This document shows positions 1 to 7,000 of a DNA stretch of 15,891 nucleotides, in pieces. The notes beneath the pieces are model-generated. The model was not told where the DNA came from. It saw nothing but the letters and a program-made list of their open reading frames with translations, and ran no database searches. A program made the position numbers and the translations under genes. How positions within the stretch are numbered: position 1 is the stretch's first letter; every line of letters starts with the position of its first letter. This DNA comes from DASWIG01 sp965371445 (GTDB lineage Bacteria; Acidobacteriota; Thermoanaerobaculia; Multivoradales; J023). The stretch covers positions 1 to 15,891 of the forward strand of contig CBDUYN010000215.1 in NCBI GenBank assembly GCA_965371445.1, written 5' to 3'.

Positions 1-1
1 G

Positions 2-1012
2 GCGGCGCGGCGCGCGGCGGCCGGCCGGCGGCTCGCCGCCGCCGAGGCGCGCCGTCCCTTCGACCTCGAGCGCGGCCCGCTGCTGCGCGCCACCCTGCTG
101 CGCTACGGTCCGCGGCGGCACCAACTTCTCCTCACCCTGCACCACATCGCCTATGACGGCGCCGCGACGTCCATTCTGGAGCGCGAGCTCGCCGCGCTCT
201 ACGACCCGGACAGCCCCGACCTGCCGCCGCTGGCCGTGCAATACGCTGACTTCGCCGTCTGGCAACGGCGCCGGCTCTCCGGTGAGACTCTGGTGGCGCT
301 CGTCGGGAACGCCCGCGAGCGCCTCGCGGGCGCGCCGCAGGTTCTCGACCTGCCCACCGACCGGCCGCGTCCGCGCCGGCCGAGCTACGCCGGGCGGCTG
401 CAGGAATCTCCCCCCGACGCCGAGCTGCGGAGCGCGCTCGCCCGCCGGCCGCCGGGGGCGACGGCGTTCATGACCGCGGCGGCGGCCCTGGCCGTGCTGC
501 TCTCCCGCTACAGCGGCCAGCGCGACCTGCTGCTGGGCGTCCCGGCGGCGAACCGCGGCCAGCTGGAGATCGAGGGGCTGATCGGCTTCTTCGTCAACAT
601 CCTGGTCCTGCGCTTCGCGGTGTCGGGGAGCTTCCACGAGCTGTTGCTGCGCACCCGCCGGGAAACCCTTGACGCCTACGCCCACCAGGAGCTGCCGTTC
701 GAGAAGCTGGTCGAGGCGCTGGCGCCCGGGCGCGACGCGTCGCGCAACCCGCTCTTCCAGGTGCTCCTGGTCTGGGAGACGGCGGCTCCCGCGCCCGGCG
801 CCTGGCCGCGGCACGAGGTCCACTCGGGGACCGCCAAGCTCGACCTGACCCTCTTCCTCCACGACGACGGCGAGGCGCTCGGCAGCTCCCTCGAGCACAG
901 CACCGACCTCTTCGACGCCACGACGGCGCGGCGCCTGCTGCGGCACTTCCGGGTCTTGCTGGCGGCGGCGCTGGCCGACGCCGAACGCCCGGTGGAGGAG
1001 CTGCCGCTGCTC
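2..1012 (+). other. Condensation domain C1 (N-terminal part missing)
   Basis: The catalytic motif HHIAYDG lies at 140-160, followed by QYADFAVWQ, IGFFVN and NPLFQV, the usual order of C-domain core motifs. The N-terminal core motifs lie outside the window. The Tyr-Trp pair that follows the QYADF block in C2 (GYWRRQL) and C3 (AYWRGQL) is Asn-Ala here (GNARERL). The PTDRPRP segment also runs into a shorter loop than in C2. The catalytic His and Asp are intact, so it is probably active but diverged. Confidence 0.93.
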
Positions 1013-4000
1013 ACCCGAGCGGAGAGCTGGCAGCTGCTCGGTGCCTGGAACGACACGCCGCGCGTCGAGGCCGGGGAACGCTGTCCCCCTCGGGGGATCC
1101 AGGGGGGAAGACACTGCCTGCACCAGCTCTTCGAGGAGCAGGCGCGGCGTACGCCCGACGCCGTGGCTCTCATCCACGGCGAGGAGCGGCTGACCTACGC
1201 CGAGCTCGACGAGCGCGCCACGGCCCTGGCCGCCCACCTGCGTGGCCTCGGAGTGGCGCCCGAGGTCCTGGTCGGAGTGCTCGCCCGGCGGACGCCGGCC
1301 ATGGTGGCGGGGCTGCTGGCGATCTTGAAAGCCGGCGGCGCCTACGTGCCGCTCGACCCGGCCTATCCCGCCGAGCGCCTGGCCTTCCTCCTCGAAGACG
1401 CCGCCCTGTCCGTGCTCCTCGCCCACCGCGAGCTCGTCGACCTGCTGCCGGTACACGCGGCGCGGATCGTCGACCTCGACGAGCCCTTGCCGCCGGGCGA
1501 AACGGCGGCTGGCGCGGCGGCGTCGGCCGAGAACCTGGCCTACCTGATCTACACCTCGGGCTCGACGGGCCGGCCCAAGGCGGTGGCCGTCGCGCATCGC
1601 AGCGCCGTGGCCCTTCTCGGGTGGGCGCGAGGCGTCTTCCAGGACGCCGAGCTCGCCGGCGTCCTGGCGGCGACCTCGCTCACCTTCGACCTTTCGGTCT
1701 TCGAGCTCTTCGTGCCCCTGGCCTGGGGCGGCCGGGTGATCCTGGCCGACGACGCCCTCGCGCTGGCCGGGCTCGCCGCCGCCGGCGAGGTGACGCTCGT
1801 CAACACGGTGCCTTCGGCCATGGCCGAGCTCGACCGGCTCGACGCGGTGCCGCCGTCGGTGCGTACCGTCAACCTGGCGGGCGAGCCGTTGCCCGGCACC
1901 CTGGCCGAGCGGGTGTACCGGCGCCCCCACGTCGCGCGGCTGCTCAACCTCTACGGTCCGTCGGAGGACACCACCTACTCGACTTTTGTCGAGGTGCCGC
2001 GCCGGGACCGCCGCGAGCCCACGATCGGCCGGCCGGTGGCGGGCTCCCGGGCCTACGTCCTCGACCGCCGGCTCGCGGCCGTGCCGATCGGCGTGCCGGG
2101 CGAGCTCTACCTGGGCGGTGCCGGCTTGGCGCGCGGCTACCTGGGCCGGCCGGCTCTGACCGCCGAGCGTTTCGTCCCCGATGCGTTGGCCCCGGCCGAC
2201 GGCGGCCCCGCGGGAGCGCGGCTCTACCGCACCGGCGACCTGGTCCGCCTTCGCGCCGGCGGCGAGCTGGAGTTTATCGGCCGCCTCGACCACCAGGTCA
2301 AGATCCGCGGCTTTCGCATCGAGCTGGGCGAGATCGAGGCAATGCTGGCGCGTCACCCCACCCTGCGCGAGACCGTCGTCGTGGCGCGGCTCCTGCCCGG
2401 CGCCGCCGGGACCGACCGCGAGCTCGTCGCCTACGTGGCCCCGAGGACCGGCCACGCCGCCGACGCCGCCTGGATCGACGCTTTGCGCGTCTTCCTCGGC
2501 GCCGAGTTGCCGGCCTACATGGTGCCCGCCGTCTTCGTGCCGCTCGACGCGTTGCCGCGCACACCCAACGGCAAGGTCGACCGGGCCGCGCTAGGCCGCA
2601 AGGCCTTGCCCGAGCCCCGGCCGCGGCGTGAGGCCGAAGGCTCCTTCGTCGCCCCACGTACCCCGGTCGAGGAGAGCCTCGCCGGCATCTGGGCCGCGGT
2701 GCTTGGCGTCGAGCGGGTGGGCCGCGACGACGACTTCTTCGCCCTCGGCGGCCATTCCTTGAAGGCCACCCGGGTGCTGGCGCGCTTCCGGGCCGCCCGC
2801 GGCGTCGAGGTACCCCTGCGCGTCTTCTTCGAGGCACCGACGCTGGCCGACCTGGCGGGACGCCTCGCGGCTGTCTTGGAAGAAGGAGTCGCCGCCGCGC
2901 CGGGCGTCGAGCCCCTGCCCCGCGGCGGCGACGCCGACTTCCCGCTGTCTTTTGCCCAGGAGCGCATGTGGCTGCTTGAGCGTTTCGAGCCCGGCACGGC
3001 GCTCTACAACCTGCCGGCCGGCTATGACCTCCGGGGTTCCTTGAGCGTCGCGGCGCTCCATGCCGCCCTGGTCGCCGTCGTGGGGCGCCACGAGGTCCTG
3101 CGGACCACTTTTACCGAGTCCCCACGGCAGCGTGTCGCCGTCCGCTACGAACCGCCTTTGGCGTGCCTCGACCTGACCTCCCTGCCGGCCGCGGCGCGGC
3201 CGGGCGCCGCTGCGGCGGCGCTCGCGGCCGAGGCCCGGCGGCCGTTTGACCTGGCCCGCGGCCCCCTGCTGCGTGCCATCCTGCTGCGTCTCGGCGCCAG
3301 GCAGCACCGCCTGCTCGTCGTCTTTCACCACATCGTCGTGGACGGGATCTCGCTGGAGGTCTTCGAGGCGGAGCTCGGGGAGCTCTACCGGGGAAGGCGG
3401 CCGGCCGAGCTCCCGGTCCAATACGCCGACTTCGCCGCTTGGCAGAGGCGCCGGCTCACCGGCGGGACCCTCGACGAACAGATGGGCTACTGGCGGCGGC
3501 AACTGGCGGGGGCTCCCGCCGTCCTCGAGCTACCCACCGACCGGCCGCGCGCGGCGGGCCGCAGCCGGCGCGGCGCCCTCCTCTCGCGGCCGCTGCCGGG
3601 GGAGCTCGGCGAGCGTCTGGACGCCCTCGCCGCGCGGCAGGGGGCGAGTCGTTTCATGGCCCTGCTGGCCGCCACGGCGGCCCTACTTTCCCGCTTGAGC
3701 GGCGCCACCGACGTCGTGGTCGGCAGCCCGGTGGCCGGCCGCGTGCGGCCGGAGCTCGAGGGCCTGATCGGTCTCTTTGTCAACCCCCTGGTGCTGCGCT
3801 GCGACCTGGCCGCCGACCCCGGCTTCCGGACCTTGCTCGGCCGGGTGCGCGACACGGCCCTCGACGCCTACTCCTACCAGGACGTTCCCTTCGAGCGCCT
3901 GGTCGAGGAGCTGGTGGAGGAGCGCGACCTGGCCCACAATCCGCTCTTCCAGGTCGTCCTGCTGCTCGAGGAGGAGGGGCGGGGGACGCTGGCTCCCGGT

Positions 4001-7000
4001 CTCTCCTGGCGACGCCTGGTGGTCGGCACCGACACCGCGAAGTTCGACTTCACTTTTCATGTGCTCGCCGCCGGGTCGCGTCTGGTGGCGACGGCGGAAT
4101 ACAGCTCCGACCTCTTCGACGCCACCACGGCCGCGCGGTGGCTCGCCCAGCTCGGCCGTCTGCTGGCGGCGGTCGTCGACGACCCCGGCCACCGCCTCTC
4201 CACCTTGCCGCTGCTCGCCCCGGCGGCCCGTCACCAGCTCCTCGCGGAGTGGCGGCAGGGGGCGGCGCCCGCCCTGCCGGCGTGCGGCCTCGACGCCCTC
4301 TTTGCGGCCCAGGCGGCCCGGCGGCCGGCCGCCGAAGCTCTGGTGTGGAGCGGCGGCGCGTGGACCTACGCCGAGCTCGACGACCGCGCCGGGGGCCTCG
4401 CCCACCGCCTGCGTCGCCTCGGGGTAGGCCGCGAGGTGCCGGTGGCCGTCGCCCTCGAACGCTCGCCCGAGCTGGTGGCGACGATCCTCGCGGTGATCCG
4501 GGCCGGCGGCTTCTACGTGCCCCTTGCCCTCGACGATCCCCCCGAGCGGCTCGCCTTCCTGCTCGCCGACCTCGGCGTCGAGGTGCTGGTCACCCGGCGC
4601 GCCACGCGCCGGCGGTGGCCGGCCTTGCCCGCCGCCGCACGCGTCCTGCTGGTCGACGAGGCGGGGCCGGACGGCGCGGCGGGCGCGCTGCCGGCGTCAG
4701 CCGCCGAGCCCGGACAGCTCGCCTACGTCCTCTACACGTCGGGCTCCACGGGTACACCCAAAGGCGTCGCCGTCCCCCACCGCGCCGTGGTCCGGCTGGC
4801 CCACCGGCCCGACTTCCTGCGCGTCGCGTCGCGGGAGACCTTCCTGATGGCGGCGCCGGCGACCTTTGACGCCTCGACCCTGGAGATCTGGACGCCCTTG
4901 CTGCACGGCGCACGGCTGGCGCTCCTGCCGCCGGGCCCGGCCTCTCTGGAGGAGCTGGCGACGGCGGTGGCCGAGCTCGGCGTCACCACCCTCTGGCTCA
5001 CCGCCGGTCTCTTCCATCCGATGGTCGAGAGCCGGCTCTCCGGCCTGCGCGGCCTCGGCCAGCTGCTGGCCGGCGGCGACGTCTTGTCGCCGAGCCACTG
5101 CCGCCGCGTCCTGGCCGAATTGCCCGACACCGTGTTGATCAACGGCTACGGTCCCACCGAGAACACCACCTTCACCACTTGCCACCGCATGACGCGCCCG
5201 GCGGCGGCGGCCGATCCGGTCCCGGTGGGCCGACCGATCGCCCACACGACGGTGGTCCTCGCCGACCACCGGCTGCGGCCGGTACCGCCAGGTGTGGCGG
5301 GCGAGCTGCTGACCGGCGGCGCGGGCCTCGCCCGCGGTTACGCCCGGCGGCCGGCCCTGACCGCCGCGTGCTTCGTGCCGGACCCCTTCGACGTCGTGCC
5401 CGGCGGACGTCTCTACCGGACCGGCGACCTGGCGCGCTGGCTACCCGACGGTCGGATCGAGCTCCTCGGCCGCCGCGACCAGCAGGTCAAAATCCGTGGC
5501 TTCCGCGTCGAGCCCGGCGAGATCGAGGCCGCCCTCGCCGAGCATCCGGCGCTCCGCCAGGTGGCGGTGGTGGCGCGCGGCGACTCTTCCGGGCCGGCGG
5601 CGGACAAGCGCCTTGTGGCCTACGGGGCGCCGGCCGCCGGGGCGCCGGCGGCCACCGAGCTGCGCCGCTTCCTGGCCGACCGGCTGCCCGGCTACATGGT
5701 CCCCGCCGCTTTCGTGGCCCTCGCCGAGCTACCGCTGACGGCGAGCGGCAAGGTCGACCGGGCCGCGCTAGGCCGCCGCGCCCTACCGGAGCCCGAGTGG
5801 CGCGGCGCGGCGGAGGAATACGTGGCTCCCCGCGGCCCCCTGGAGGAGCTGGTGGCCCAGGTCTGGAGCGAGGTCCTGGACGTTGAGCGGGTCGGAGCGC
5901 ACGATAGCTTCTTCGAGCTCGGCGGCCATTCCCTTCTCGCCACCCGGGTGATCTCCCGGCTGCGCCAGGAGCTGGATGTCGAGATCCCCTTGCGCGGCTT
6001 CTTCGAGGCCCCGACGGTGTCCGGCCTGGCCCAGGACCTCGCCGCTGCCCGGCGCGGCACTCCGACGACGCCGATCGAGCCGGTGCCGCGCGGCGGCCGG
6101 CTTCCCCTCTCCTCGAGCCAGCAACGGCTCTGGTTCATCGACCAGCTGGCGCCCGGCGACCCGAGCTTCAACATCCCCGAGGCCCTCCGCCTCGACGGTG
6201 CCGGGCTCGACGTCGACGCGCTGGGGCACGCTCTGGGCGATATCGTGCGCCGGCACGAGGTGCTGCGCACGAGCTTCCAGGTCTTCGAGGGCGTCCCCCA
6301 CCAAGTGGTCGCTCCCCGTCTCACCCTGGCCCTGCCGCACGTCGACCTGCGTCGCCTGGCACCGCCGGCACGGCGGCGGGAGGCGGACCGGCTGCTGCGG
6401 GCGATGGGCCGGCACCGCTTCGACCTGACCCGCGCCCCCCTGCTGCGCCTCCACCTGGTCGCTCTCGACGACGCCGAGCACCTCCTGGTCGTCGTGCTCC
6501 ACCACACGGTCGGCGACGGCGCCTCGCTGGCGATCCTGTTCGACGAGCTGACGACGCTCTACGAGACTTTCGCCGCCGACCCCGGCGCGGCGTCGCCCCT
6601 GCCCGAGCTGCCGATCCAGTATGCCGACTTCGCGCTCTGGCAACGCGGCCGGTTGAGCGGCGGCGGCCTCGCCGAGCAGCTCGCCTACTGGCGCGGCCAG
6701 CTCGCCGGCGCGCCGCCGGTTCTCGAGCTGCCCGGCGACCGGCCGCGGCGTGGCGTACCGGCGGGCCCGCGGCGCGGCGCCGTGGCCCGGTCGGTGCTGC
6801 CGGCGGAGCTGGTCGGCGAGCTGCGCCGCGTCGCCCGCGCGGAGAAAAGCACCCTCTTCATGTTCCTGCTGGCGGCCTTCGACGTCCTGCTGCACCGCTA
6901 CACCGGGGAGAGCGACCTCGTCGTCGGCTCGCCGGTCGCCCAACGCGGCCACCCCGAGACCGAGGAGCTGATCGGCTTGTTCGTCAACACGGTGGCGCTG

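Larger units (their letters stand above)
2570..5776 (+). repeat. 30-bp identical block shared by the ends of A1 and A2
   Basis: The bases at 2570-2599 and 5747-5776 are identical over 30 positions and encode the GKVDRAALGR stretch at core motif A10. Both copies use CTA for Leu, which is uncommon in this GC-rich gene. The copies are 3177 bp apart, matching one module length (1059 codons). Only these two sub-intervals are repeated; the coordinates given span both. Confidence 0.85.
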
